64,000 nt of DNA from an uncultured Clostridia bacterium (GTDB taxonomy: Bacteria; Bacillota; Clostridia; Christensenellales; Aristaeellaceae): positions 1-64,000 of the forward strand of contig CAKUFG010000011.1 of NCBI GenBank assembly GCA_934647235.1. Direction: 5' to 3'. The stretch's first letter is position 1. The number at the start of each line of letters is the position of its first letter. The notes beneath the pieces were generated by a model. The model worked only from the letters and a program-made list of their open reading frames with translations, did no database searches and was not told the DNA's origin. A program made the position numbers and the translations under genes. Of this stretch, positions 26,622 to 34,302 are shown one piece after another.

Positions 26622-27527
26622 TTAGTCCTTTCCAAGATAATCGCCCGTGCCGTTGACCGGGCCGAATGCGCCGTAGAGCAGTTGATCCAGCGTGGACTCG
26701 GCGCGCTGATCGCCGCAGGCCGTGATAACGCGCAGGTGCGGCGCAAACTCGCACAGCGCCTGACGGCAGATGCCGCAGGGCCAGGCCAGCGCCTTTTCAG
26801 TGGCGATGGCGATGGCTACAAACTCGTGCGCGCCCTCGCTGACCGCCTTGAACAGCGCCGTGCGCTCGGCACAGTTGGTTGCGCCGTAGGAGGCGTTTTC
26901 GATATTGCAGCCCGTAAACACGCGGCCGTCCGCCGCCAGCAGGCAGGCGCCCACCTTGAATTTGGAATAGGGAGAATAGGAATACTGCATCGCTTTGGCG
27001 GCCAGCGCCAGCAGCTCGTCATCGGATACGCGGGAGATTCCGGCTTCGTTCATGGCTTTTTCCTCCATTCTTCGCATTTGGAATTTATCCTGATCGTTCA
27101 TATGATCGTAACCCATCAGATGAAACAGCGCGTGCGCGGTCAGATAGCACAGCTCACGCTCAAAGGAGTGGCCGTATTCCGCCGCCTGCGCGCGGGCATG
27201 ATCGAGCGATATAATGATATCGCCCAGCCTGCAGGCACGCTCCTGCGGATCGTACAGGCTGCGCAGGGTCTTGGGACAGTGCCCGGCCGTATGCCGGGGA
27301 TTGAACGGCCCGGCGGGAAAGGACAGCACGTCGGTCGCACGATCCACATTGCGCTGTTCACGGTTGATCTGGTGAATGTCCGCATCGTCCGTAAAGCGCA
27401 GGTAGGCCATGCAGGGCTGCGTTACGCCCTCTGCGGCCAGGCAGCAGCGCGCCACGCGCAGAAGCGTTCGCTCCGTGTCCTCAGGCACAGGCAGCGCGCA
27501 GTCAAAATCAAAGTGAAATTCATTCAT
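26622..27527 (-). CDS. ybeY/cdd: YbeY-cytidine deaminase fusion protein
   Basis: One uninterrupted 301-residue frame carries two enzymes. Residues 1-160 are YbeY, the zinc-dependent rRNA-maturation endonuclease, with AHALFHLMGYDH giving H132, H136 and H142. Residues 170-301 are a cytidine deaminase with GCNIENASYG, NCAERTA (C219, E221) and PCGICRQ (C251, C254), all zinc or catalytic residues intact. Elsewhere ybeY and cdd are separate neighbours (often with dgkA between). ATG at 27527 overlaps the pgpH gene by eight bases. The linker AMNEAGISRVSDDE reads smoothly, with no frameshift sign. Confidence 0.93.
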   Translation of the reverse strand: MNEFHFDFDCALPVPEDTERTLLRVARCCLAAEGVTQPCMAYLRFTDDADIHQINREQRNVDRATDVLSFPAGPFNPRHTAGHCPKTLRSLYDPQERACRLGDIIISLDHARAQAAEYGHSFERELCYLTAHALFHLMGYDHMNDQDKFQMRRMEEKAMNEAGISRVSDDELLALAAKAMQYSYSPYSKFKVGACLLAADGRVFTGCNIENASYGATNCAERTALFKAVSEGAHEFVAIAIATEKALAWPCGICRQALCEFAPHLRVITACGDQRAESTLDQLLYGAFGPVNGTGDYLGKD

Positions 27528-30069
27528 TTCCGGAGCTTTCTTCCTTGCTTTCATCTTCAGCGGGCGCGTCGGAGCCGTCTGAGCGCGGCTCCTCCGCAGG
27601 AATATCGCTTTCTGTTTCGGGCTTATCCTCGGCCTGTGCGGCGGACGCATCGTCCTGGCGCTCGCGCAGCACTTCCTCTACGGACAGCGGCGCGGAGGCG
27701 GTAGGAGGCTCGATAACGGGCAGCGGTCGGGCAGGCTCAAACTGCTCAGGCTCCACATAGACGGGCCTGGGCGCGGCTTCGGGAGCTTCCGGGGTCAGAA
27801 CGGTCTTGCCGGGCTGCGGGGGCAGATCCTCCTGAGCGGCTTCCTCGCCGTCCCAGGGTTCCTCTGCGTCGCGCACGGCGGGCGGCTCGGCGGCGGGATG
27901 CTCCTTGACCTGCGGAATGTGCGCGGGCGGATCGGGATACTCGATGCGCTCGTGGAACACGCCGTTGAGCACCGTGGCGCAGGCGTGGCAGATGCGGTCG
28001 ATATCGCGCAGCGTCAGGGGGCTGTTGGACAGCTGACCATCCTGCAGCTTGCCGCGCACAAGCTTGACGATAAAGTCCTCAATCGCATCGGGGGTGGGAT
28101 TCTGCATGGAGCGCACGGCGGCCTCAATGGTATCGCACAGCAGCACGATGGCGCCCTCGCGGGTGGCGGGCGGGTTGCTGTCGTAGCGGTAATCGGCGAT
28201 GTCCACGGGCTTGCCGTCGGCGTTTTTAAGCGCCTGGGTGTAGAAATACATCACCGGCGTGTTGCCATGATGCTCCAGAATGATCTGCGATACCTCGCGC
28301 GGCAGGTGGTAATTGCGCGCCAGGGTCACGCCGTCGCGCGTGTGCGCGATGACGATCTGCGCGGCGGTATAGGGATCGGTTTCGTTCAGGCGGTTCTCTG
28401 CGCCAAGCTGGTTTTCCTTAAAGTACATGGGCCGGCGCAGCTTGCCCACATCGTGATAATAGCCGCCCACGCGCGCAAGCAGGGGATTGGCACCGATAGC
28501 CTCTGCCGAGGCCTCGGCCAGATTGGCCACCACGATGGAGTGGTGGTAGGTGCCGGGGGCTTCCAGCAGCAGCCTGCGCATCAACGGATGATTTGGGTTG
28601 GACAGCTCCATCAGCTTGGTAGGGGTAGGCAGGTTGAACAGCGCCTCCAGCAGCGGCTGAATGGCCAGGCAGAGAACGGCGGCGATGCCCGCCCCGCCCA
28701 TGGTTTCCAGCGCGCCGGTCAGCATGCCGCCCACGCTGCTGGTCATCAGGCCCAGCGCCAGCATGACCAGAAAGTTGCACAGCGCGGCGGCTACGCCCGC
28801 GGCGATCACGCGCAGACGGTTGCCATGGCGGCTGAAGATGGCTGCCGCCAGCGTGCCCGAGCACAGCGTGCAGCTGAGCAGCTGCACCATTTCGCTGGTA
28901 TAGCTGCCGCTTCCGCCTGCAGCCAGGGCGCTTACAAGGATGGCAACAGCGATATTGAAAATAAGACCCGTAGGCAGACCCAGCATAGCCGTGAGCAGCA
29001 TGGCGCACAAAAGCGTGGGGGCGAGACGGATATTGACCATGCGCATCAGCACGCAGGCGACAAGCGTTACGATGCATACGATAAACAGCAGGATCAGCCG
29101 CCGGTAATCCGCCGTGATATCATGACATACCATGCGCAGCAGCACCATGGCAAGCCCCATCACCAGCGTGATCAGCAGCCCCGCGCCCAGATAAATGCTG
29201 ATATCCACGGTGGTGTTGTTCAAAAGGCCCAGGTTGGACAGCATATCGTACTGATAGCGCTCCACATGGCCCTCGCCCTTGACGACGATATTCTGGCCCT
29301 GCTTGTACACAATGGGCTCTACGCTGTCGCGCGCCAGCTGACGCGCGGCCTCGGTGGCCTCCTGATCGATAACCATGTTGGGCCGGATGACCGTGCGCAG
29401 AAGCGGCTGCACGATGTTTTGCAGAAGGCTGGTATCCACGCGGTAGCCGACGATCTGCATAATGCTGGCCACGGCCTCGTTTTCCTGCCCCTCGGTGACA
29501 TAGCTGGCCATGGTGTTCTGCACGGCGGCGTAAAGAGTGGTATACAGGCTGCTCAGATCGGCGCGGGTGGTATTCAGCAGCGTGCGCAGCTGATAATCCC
29601 GCAGGTCAAGCAGCGTCAGGATGGTGCGGGCGTAGGCAAGCTCGTCCGCAGAATAGCGCCGGGTTGGGCCGTAATCCTCCAGCGTTTCGCTGTACTGAAC
29701 GACGGCCTTCATCTGGGCAAACACCTGATCGAAGCCGGACAGGACGCTTTCGGTAACGCCCTCTACAAAATGATAGGTCGGCTGTACGGCCTGCGCCGCC
29801 GCTGTGCGCAGAGCTTCGGTGGTTACTTCGTCCACCACATCGCGGTTGGCGGTGATGGTATGCCGGGGCACCATGCCGATGGCGATGTCATAGCGGACGG
29901 GCATGATCGCGCCGCAGAAAACCGCCAGCATCACCGCGATGCCGCATACGGAAACCAGCGTGCGCATGGAAAGCGCCGCATTTCTGAAGCGCTTTGCCAG
30001 GGCCCTGGCGCGGGTAAGGAACCTGCGCATCCGCGCCCTGGTCATGCGGCCGGATTGCTGCGTGCTCAT
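27520..30069 (-). CDS. pgpH: 7TM-HD family protein, probable c-di-AMP phosphodiesterase PgpH
   Basis: The 849-residue protein has an N-terminal membrane anchor, an extracytoplasmic 7TMR-HDED domain (about 60-270), seven membrane spans and a cytoplasmic HD domain with HHSIVVANLAEASAEAIG, YYHDVGKLRRP and LEHHGN. PgpH-type proteins (B. subtilis YqfF) hydrolyse c-di-AMP to pApA. A long acidic, Pro/Glu-rich C-terminal tail (about 110 residues) follows the HD domain. ATGA overlap with phoH. The neighbours phoH, ybeY and era match the conserved order of this gene in Bacillota. Confidence 0.93.
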   Translation of the reverse strand: MSTQQSGRMTRARMRRFLTRARALAKRFRNAALSMRTLVSVCGIAVMLAVFCGAIMPVRYDIAIGMVPRHTITANRDVVDEVTTEALRTAAAQAVQPTYHFVEGVTESVLSGFDQVFAQMKAVVQYSETLEDYGPTRRYSADELAYARTILTLLDLRDYQLRTLLNTTRADLSSLYTTLYAAVQNTMASYVTEGQENEAVASIMQIVGYRVDTSLLQNIVQPLLRTVIRPNMVIDQEATEAARQLARDSVEPIVYKQGQNIVVKGEGHVERYQYDMLSNLGLLNNTTVDISIYLGAGLLITLVMGLAMVLLRMVCHDITADYRRLILLFIVCIVTLVACVLMRMVNIRLAPTLLCAMLLTAMLGLPTGLIFNIAVAILVSALAAGGSGSYTSEMVQLLSCTLCSGTLAAAIFSRHGNRLRVIAAGVAAALCNFLVMLALGLMTSSVGGMLTGALETMGGAGIAAVLCLAIQPLLEALFNLPTPTKLMELSNPNHPLMRRLLLEAPGTYHHSIVVANLAEASAEAIGANPLLARVGGYYHDVGKLRRPMYFKENQLGAENRLNETDPYTAAQIVIAHTRDGVTLARNYHLPREVSQIILEHHGNTPVMYFYTQALKNADGKPVDIADYRYDSNPPATREGAIVLLCDTIEAAVRSMQNPTPDAIEDFIVKLVRGKLQDGQLSNSPLTLRDIDRICHACATVLNGVFHERIEYPDPPAHIPQVKEHPAAEPPAVRDAEEPWDGEEAAQEDLPPQPGKTVLTPEAPEAAPRPVYVEPEQFEPARPLPVIEPPTASAPLSVEEVLRERQDDASAAQAEDKPETESDIPAEEPRSDGSDAPAEDESKEESSGNE

Positions 30070-31025
30070 GCTTTACCTCCGTTTTTTTCATATTTCTCAT
30101 AGGCCTGCACAATGCGCTGCACCAGCTCGTGGCGCACTACGTCGCGGGCGGTCAGTTCCACAATGGCCACGCCCTCCACATTGCGCAGGACGTTTACGGC
30201 CTCCACCAGGCCGCTTTTTTTATCCTTGGGCAGGTCGGTCTGGGATACGTCGCCGGTTACGATGCAGCGGGAGTTCGCACCCAGGCGGGTCAGAAACATT
30301 TTCATCTGCTCACTGGTGGCGTTCTGCGCTTCATCCAGGATGATAAAGGCGTCGCTGAGCGTGCGGCCGCGCATGTAGGCCAGCGGAGCCACCTCCACCG
30401 TGCCGCGCTCGGCCAGGCGCTGATAGGAATCCACGCCCATCAGTTCGTGCAGCGCGTCGTAGAGCGGGCGCAGATAGGGATCGACCTTCTGCGTCATATC
30501 GCCGGGCAGAAAGCCCAGCTTTTCGCCGGCCTCCACCGCCGGGCGTGTCAGCACGATGCGCTCTACCTCCTTGGCCTTGAGGGCAACCACCGCCATAGCC
30601 ATGGCCAGGTAGGTTTTGCCCGTGCCCGCAGGGCCCACGGCCAGCGTCAGCTCATGCCTGCGCACAGCCTCCACATAGGCGCGCTGCCCCAGCGTTTTGC
30701 TGCGGATGGGGCGGCCGCGGTGGGTGATGGCGATGACGTCGCTGCCGCTGAGCTGATCCAGCAGGTCGCTTTTGCCCTCGCGTACCAGCGACACCACATA
30801 GCGGATGCGCATGGGATCTACCGTTTCGCCGTGCTGCAAAAGCGTAATCAGCCGCGCAACGGCGGTTTCGGCAGCCGCAACATTTTCAGCGTCGCCGCGA
30901 AATTGCAGCTCCTGCCCGCGCAGGGCACTGACGACGGACAATTCCTGCTCCAGCACGGCCATATTGCGGTCGTTCATGCCAAAGAGCTTTTGATAAGCGT
31001 CAATATTTTCCAAAGAAAGCAGCAA
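30066..31025 (-). CDS. phoH: PhoH-like ATPase
   Basis: The 319-residue protein of the PhoH/YbeZ family has an N-terminal RNA-binding-like region, Walker A GPAGTGKTY and Walker B FIILDEAQN; it is a likely partner of YbeY in RNA processing. The start is TTG at 31025, since no ATG precedes the conserved N-terminus (LSLENIDAYQKLFG); a GGAG lies 11 bases upstream. It sits 15 bases after yqfD and overlaps pgpH by four bases. Confidence 0.94.
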   Translation of the reverse strand: MLLSLENIDAYQKLFGMNDRNMAVLEQELSVVSALRGQELQFRGDAENVAAAETAVARLITLLQHGETVDPMRIRYVVSLVREGKSDLLDQLSGSDVIAITHRGRPIRSKTLGQRAYVEAVRRHELTLAVGPAGTGKTYLAMAMAVVALKAKEVERIVLTRPAVEAGEKLGFLPGDMTQKVDPYLRPLYDALHELMGVDSYQRLAERGTVEVAPLAYMRGRTLSDAFIILDEAQNATSEQMKMFLTRLGANSRCIVTGDVSQTDLPKDKKSGLVEAVNVLRNVEGVAIVELTARDVVRHELVQRIVQAYEKYEKNGGKA

Positions 31026-31039
31026 TGCGCACCGATCTC

Positions 31040-32191
31040 CTACTCAGGTGATATGGGGAGAAAGCGACCGATTTCCATCTGCATTTCGGCAGTGGCAACC
31101 GCCATTATATTTCCCCCTTCTATCATACTATAATCCAGCCATTTGTCAATGATTTCATCGCTTCCGCCGCAAAAAGTGAGCAGCTTCTGCATAGCAAGGC
31201 GGCCGGATTCCTGCTGCAGCGCCTGTGCATCGCGCGGGCTTTCCTCCAGCGCAGCCTCAAAAATCATCCGACGCTCTACCCAGATTGGCAGCCAGGCGGC
31301 GATAGGATACAGGCGCTCGGTTTCGGTTTCGGCGGTCAGGTACTCTGGCTCCGCCTGCAGGGCATAGCGATAAAAAGGGCAGGCGATCACTGTGCGCTGC
31401 GTGCTGCGTCCTGTGCGGATGCTTTGCGTTTGCGTGCCGCTCAGCACGGCGGAGGCGCTTTTCCATACGCGCGCCGTGATCCGTCCGCTGGCGCGCACGG
31501 GGGTAAAGGATTCATCCTTGCCACGTTCGCGGCCATAGATCAGCACGTCGCCCGCGCGGACGGTATCGCCTGCTGAAACCGCCGCTTCGCCCGCGTATAC
31601 GTCGATGTGTGCGATCACGCCGTCGCAGGCAGCCACAATATTGCCTGCCTCCGTCTGGCTGACGCCGCTTGGCATGGGCACTCCCTGCGTGATTTCAATC
31701 CTGAGCGTTACGCCCTGAATCCGCGCGCGCACCCAGGCAATTCTGGGCAGGCGATCAAGCAGATCATCGCAGATTTGGCTGATTTGAACGGCGGATTTGA
31801 GCCTGCCTGGCCAAAGCCCCTGCGCGTGCAGATATTGGCGCACCTCGCCTGCATACGCGCCCGCGCCGCTGATATCAATCCGCCAGACAAACTGCAGCGA
31901 AAAGGCCAGGCAGCACAGGGCGGTCAGCAGGGCGATTGCGCCCGGCACCAGCCGCGGCCACTGGGCAAGGCGGCGCGCATAGCCGCGCGCAGGCAAGGGC
32001 GTGCAGGCAAAGCCCAGGCTTTGCAGAAGCCCGGAGACCCGCTCCTGGTCGCGGCTTTCATAATAAAAGCAAAGTGTTTTCGCATCCTGCCGCCGCACAT
32101 CATAAAGCCGAACGCCGGCGGCCTTCAGCTTTTCCAGCAGCCGCTCCGCGCCCAGCCCCTGGCAGGATACGCCCTGCAGCAGCGCCCTCAT
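31040..32191 (-). CDS. yqfD: Sporulation protein YqfD
   Basis: The 383-residue protein has a cytoplasmic N-terminal segment (about 1-75), one membrane span (about 82-102, LVPGAIALLTALCCLAFSLQ) and a large external domain (WRIDISGAG, VARIQGVTLRIEI-like core). This is the layout of YqfD, a sigma-E-controlled mother-cell sporulation protein in B. subtilis. The yqfC-yqfD-phoH order is conserved among endospore formers. It overlaps yqfC by four bases (ATGA). Its biochemical role is unknown. Confidence 0.9.
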   Translation of the reverse strand: MRALLQGVSCQGLGAERLLEKLKAAGVRLYDVRRQDAKTLCFYYESRDQERVSGLLQSLGFACTPLPARGYARRLAQWPRLVPGAIALLTALCCLAFSLQFVWRIDISGAGAYAGEVRQYLHAQGLWPGRLKSAVQISQICDDLLDRLPRIAWVRARIQGVTLRIEITQGVPMPSGVSQTEAGNIVAACDGVIAHIDVYAGEAAVSAGDTVRAGDVLIYGRERGKDESFTPVRASGRITARVWKSASAVLSGTQTQSIRTGRSTQRTVIACPFYRYALQAEPEYLTAETETERLYPIAAWLPIWVERRMIFEAALEESPRDAQALQQESGRLAMQKLLTFCGGSDEIIDKWLDYSMIEGGNIMAVATAEMQMEIGRFLPISPE

Positions 32192-32433
32192 GGCGTAAAC
32201 TCCAAGCGCCGTATCTGGCCTGTGATGGCCGCGTCCTGTGCGCCGTAGCTGCTGAGCGCAAGGTTTTGTCCATCGATGGTCAGATAGCCGTTTTCTGTGC
32301 GCAGACGAATGCAGGATGGATCAAAGCTCAATATGCCCTGGTGCTGCTCCACAAGCAGCGCGCTTTGCGCGGTAAGCACCAAGCGCATTGCGCCCGAGGT
32401 AGCCTCGGCTGGCAGAAAACCGTTTAACCGCAT
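32188..32433 (-). CDS. yqfC: YabP/YqfC-family sporulation protein
   Basis: The 81-residue protein is a beta-rich YabP/YqfC-type product (VEQHQGILSFDPSCIRLRTENG, LTIDGQNL). Identity rests partly on its position directly before yqfD. The ATG at 32433 is preceded by GGGGGGATTTTTT, which is both the ribosome site and the tail of the upstream terminator. A sigma-E-like -10 (CATACAAT) lies 18 bases upstream. An earlier in-frame ATG would read through the terminator hairpin and is unlikely. Confidence 0.82.
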   Translation of the reverse strand: MRLNGFLPAEATSGAMRLVLTAQSALLVEQHQGILSFDPSCIRLRTENGYLTIDGQNLALSSYGAQDAAITGQIRRLEFTP

Positions 32434-32439
32434 AAAAAA

Positions 32440-32470
32440 TCCCCCCGCGCATTGTATGCGCAGGGGAATG
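32440..32470 (-). terminator. Terminator of the HPr-like gene, merging into the yqfC ribosome site
   Basis: On the minus strand CCCCTGCGCAT and ATGCGCGGGG pair around ACA, followed by GGATTTTTT. The T-run ends at the yqfC ATG, so read-through or a new promoter is needed for yqfC. Confidence 0.75.
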
Positions 32471-32475
32471 TAGGT
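32451..32475 (-). promoter_or_regulatory. Sigma-E-like promoter of yqfC-yqfD
   Basis: CATACAAT (minus strand, 32458-32451) matches the sigma-E -10 consensus CATACAnT exactly. Upstream, TCATGAC at 15-base spacing is a partial match to the -35 (kmATATT). The predicted start gives a leader of about 10 bases. yqfD is known to be sigma-E-dependent in B. subtilis. Confidence 0.5.
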
Positions 32476-32487
32476 CATGACGGGAAA

Positions 32488-32715
32488 TCAGATCTTGAAC
32501 TGAGCGATGTCCTTTTCCAGGTCTTCGCAGTCATCCGCATAGACCTCCAGGGAGATGGGGCGGCTCAGATCCAGGGAGAAGATGCCCAGGATGGACTTGG
32601 CGTCCACTACGTGACGACCGGCGCGCAGGTCCATATCGAAGGGATAGCGGTTGACGATGTTAACGAAGGTTTTGACTTCCTCGGCAAAGCTGAGCTTGAT
32701 GGGAATCGATTTCAT
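32488..32715 (-). CDS. HPr-like protein lacking the phosphorylatable histidine
   Basis: The 75-residue protein has the HPr fold pattern, with VVDAKSILGIFSLDLSRP aligning to the Ser46 region (S41 here). The catalytic His15 loop is gone: residues 9-20 read SFAEEVKTFVNI with no histidine. It therefore cannot act as a PTS phosphocarrier; a Crh-like regulatory role through the serine is possible. AGGAGG precedes the ATG. It is a single gene with its own promoter and terminator. Confidence 0.85.
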   Translation of the reverse strand: MKSIPIKLSFAEEVKTFVNIVNRYPFDMDLRAGRHVVDAKSILGIFSLDLSRPISLEVYADDCEDLEKDIAQFKI

Positions 32716-32783
32716 AGGAATCCTCCTTTTACTGATGTGATTTTCTTGCGCGATACGACAGGGCCGGGCCCTTGCTTGCCCTT

Positions 32784-32812
32784 ATTATAACCGCAGGGAG
32801 CGCCAAAATCAA
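32784..32812 (-). promoter_or_regulatory. Promoter of the HPr-like gene
   Basis: On the minus strand TTGATT (32812-32807), 17-base spacer, TATAAT (32789-32784). The -35 overlaps the gltX stop codon. Confidence 0.7.
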
Positions 32813-34266
32813 GCGTTGGCGCGCAGCTTTTCAATGGCTTTTTGCACGCGGGCAAGCGTTTCGTCACGGCCCAACAGGTAGGCGATTTCAAACGCGCCGC
32901 CGGGGGTGGAGGCAAGGCCGCTCAGGGCGATGCGCAGCGGCCAGAGCACCGCGCCGTTCTTTTTGCCCGAGGCTGCGATGGCAGCCATCACGGTATCATG
33001 AATGGTGCTTTCCTGCCAGTCGGCAATGCCCTCCAGCACGGGCTGCACCATCTCCAGCGCCTCCAGCGCCACCTCGGGGTTGGTCTTCATCTTTTTGTTG
33101 TTGTAAAGGTCCAGATCATACTCCGGCATTTCGGCCAGGAAGCGCACCATATCGGGCACACGGTTGAACACCTCGGTGCGGCCCTGCATCAGCTCGGCCA
33201 GGCGCTTGTAATCAAAGGGCTTTCCGCCCAGCGCCTTGTCGAACCAGGGCGTGACCATCCTCAGGTACTCGTCAAAGGGCAGCTTGCGGATATACTCGCC
33301 ATTGAACCAGGTCAGCTTGTCCATATCGAAGATGCCCGGCGCGTTGTTCAGACGGTTGATGTCAAACGCCTGGATCAATTCGTCCATGGTGAAGAACTCG
33401 CGCTCATCGCCCGGATTCCAGCCTACCAGCGCCAGATAGTTGATCAGCGCTTCCTTCAGATAGCCCTTTTCAATGAAATCGCTGTAATAAGCGTCGCCGT
33501 CGCGCTTGCTGAGCTTGTGCTGCGCATCGCGCATCACGGTGGTCAGGTGCACGTACTGGGGAATTTCCCAGCCGAAGGCGTTATAGAGCAGATTGTACTT
33601 GGGCGTGGAGGATAGGTATTCCATGCCGCGCATAACGTGGGTGATGCCCATCAGATGGTCGTCGATTACGTTGGCAAAGTTATAGGTGGGCATGCCGTCC
33701 TGCTTGATGAGCACCATATCGTCCAGCGTATCGTTGGGGAAGGTGAGATGGCCGAACACCACGTCGTCATAGGTGGATTCGCCCGTGGTGGGGGCGTTGA
33801 GGCGGATGACGTAGGGCACGCCCGCATCCAGCTTGGCCTGTACCTCTTCCTTGCTCAGGTGCAGGCAGTGCTTATCATATTTGAATACCTCACCCTGGGC
33901 TTCGCACGCGGCGCGGCGCTCGTCCAATTCCTCCTTGGTGCAGAAGCAGTAGTAGGCAGCGCCCTTCTCCACAAGCTGCTGCGCGTAGGGCAGATAGATT
34001 TCCTTGCGCTCGGACTGGATATAGGGGCCGACGGGACCGCCGATATCCGGGCCTTCGTCCCAATCGATGCCGCAGCCGCGCAGGGTATCGTAGATCACCT
34101 CGGTTGCGCCCTCGACAAAGCGCTCCTGATCGGTATCCTCGATGCGCAGGATGAACTTGCCGCCGTTTTTCCTGGCGTACAGATAATTGTACAGCGCAGT
34201 GCGCAGGCCGCCCAGGTGCATAAAGCCGGTGGGGGAGGGCGCAAAGCGCGTGCGAACTTCCTTCAT
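32809..34266 (-). CDS. gltX: Glutamyl-tRNA synthetase
   Basis: This class I synthetase of 485 residues has the HIGH-type motif FAPSPTGFMHLGG at the N-terminus, the acceptor-binding region (RIEDTDQERFVEGA), and KLSKRDGDAYYSDF as its KMSKS motif. Length is normal for a bacterial discriminating or non-discriminating GluRS. It follows glnS by 36 bases on the same strand and ends at the HPr-like promoter. The presence of glnS suggests this enzyme need only charge tRNA-Glu (inference). Confidence 0.97.
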   Translation of the reverse strand: MKEVRTRFAPSPTGFMHLGGLRTALYNYLYARKNGGKFILRIEDTDQERFVEGATEVIYDTLRGCGIDWDEGPDIGGPVGPYIQSERKEIYLPYAQQLVEKGAAYYCFCTKEELDERRAACEAQGEVFKYDKHCLHLSKEEVQAKLDAGVPYVIRLNAPTTGESTYDDVVFGHLTFPNDTLDDMVLIKQDGMPTYNFANVIDDHLMGITHVMRGMEYLSSTPKYNLLYNAFGWEIPQYVHLTTVMRDAQHKLSKRDGDAYYSDFIEKGYLKEALINYLALVGWNPGDEREFFTMDELIQAFDINRLNNAPGIFDMDKLTWFNGEYIRKLPFDEYLRMVTPWFDKALGGKPFDYKRLAELMQGRTEVFNRVPDMVRFLAEMPEYDLDLYNNKKMKTNPEVALEALEMVQPVLEGIADWQESTIHDTVMAAIAASGKKNGAVLWPLRIALSGLASTPGGAFEIAYLLGRDETLARVQKAIEKLRANA

Positions 34267-34302
34267 TGCTGTAATTTCAGACCTTTCACTGTTTATTTTG
34301 CC

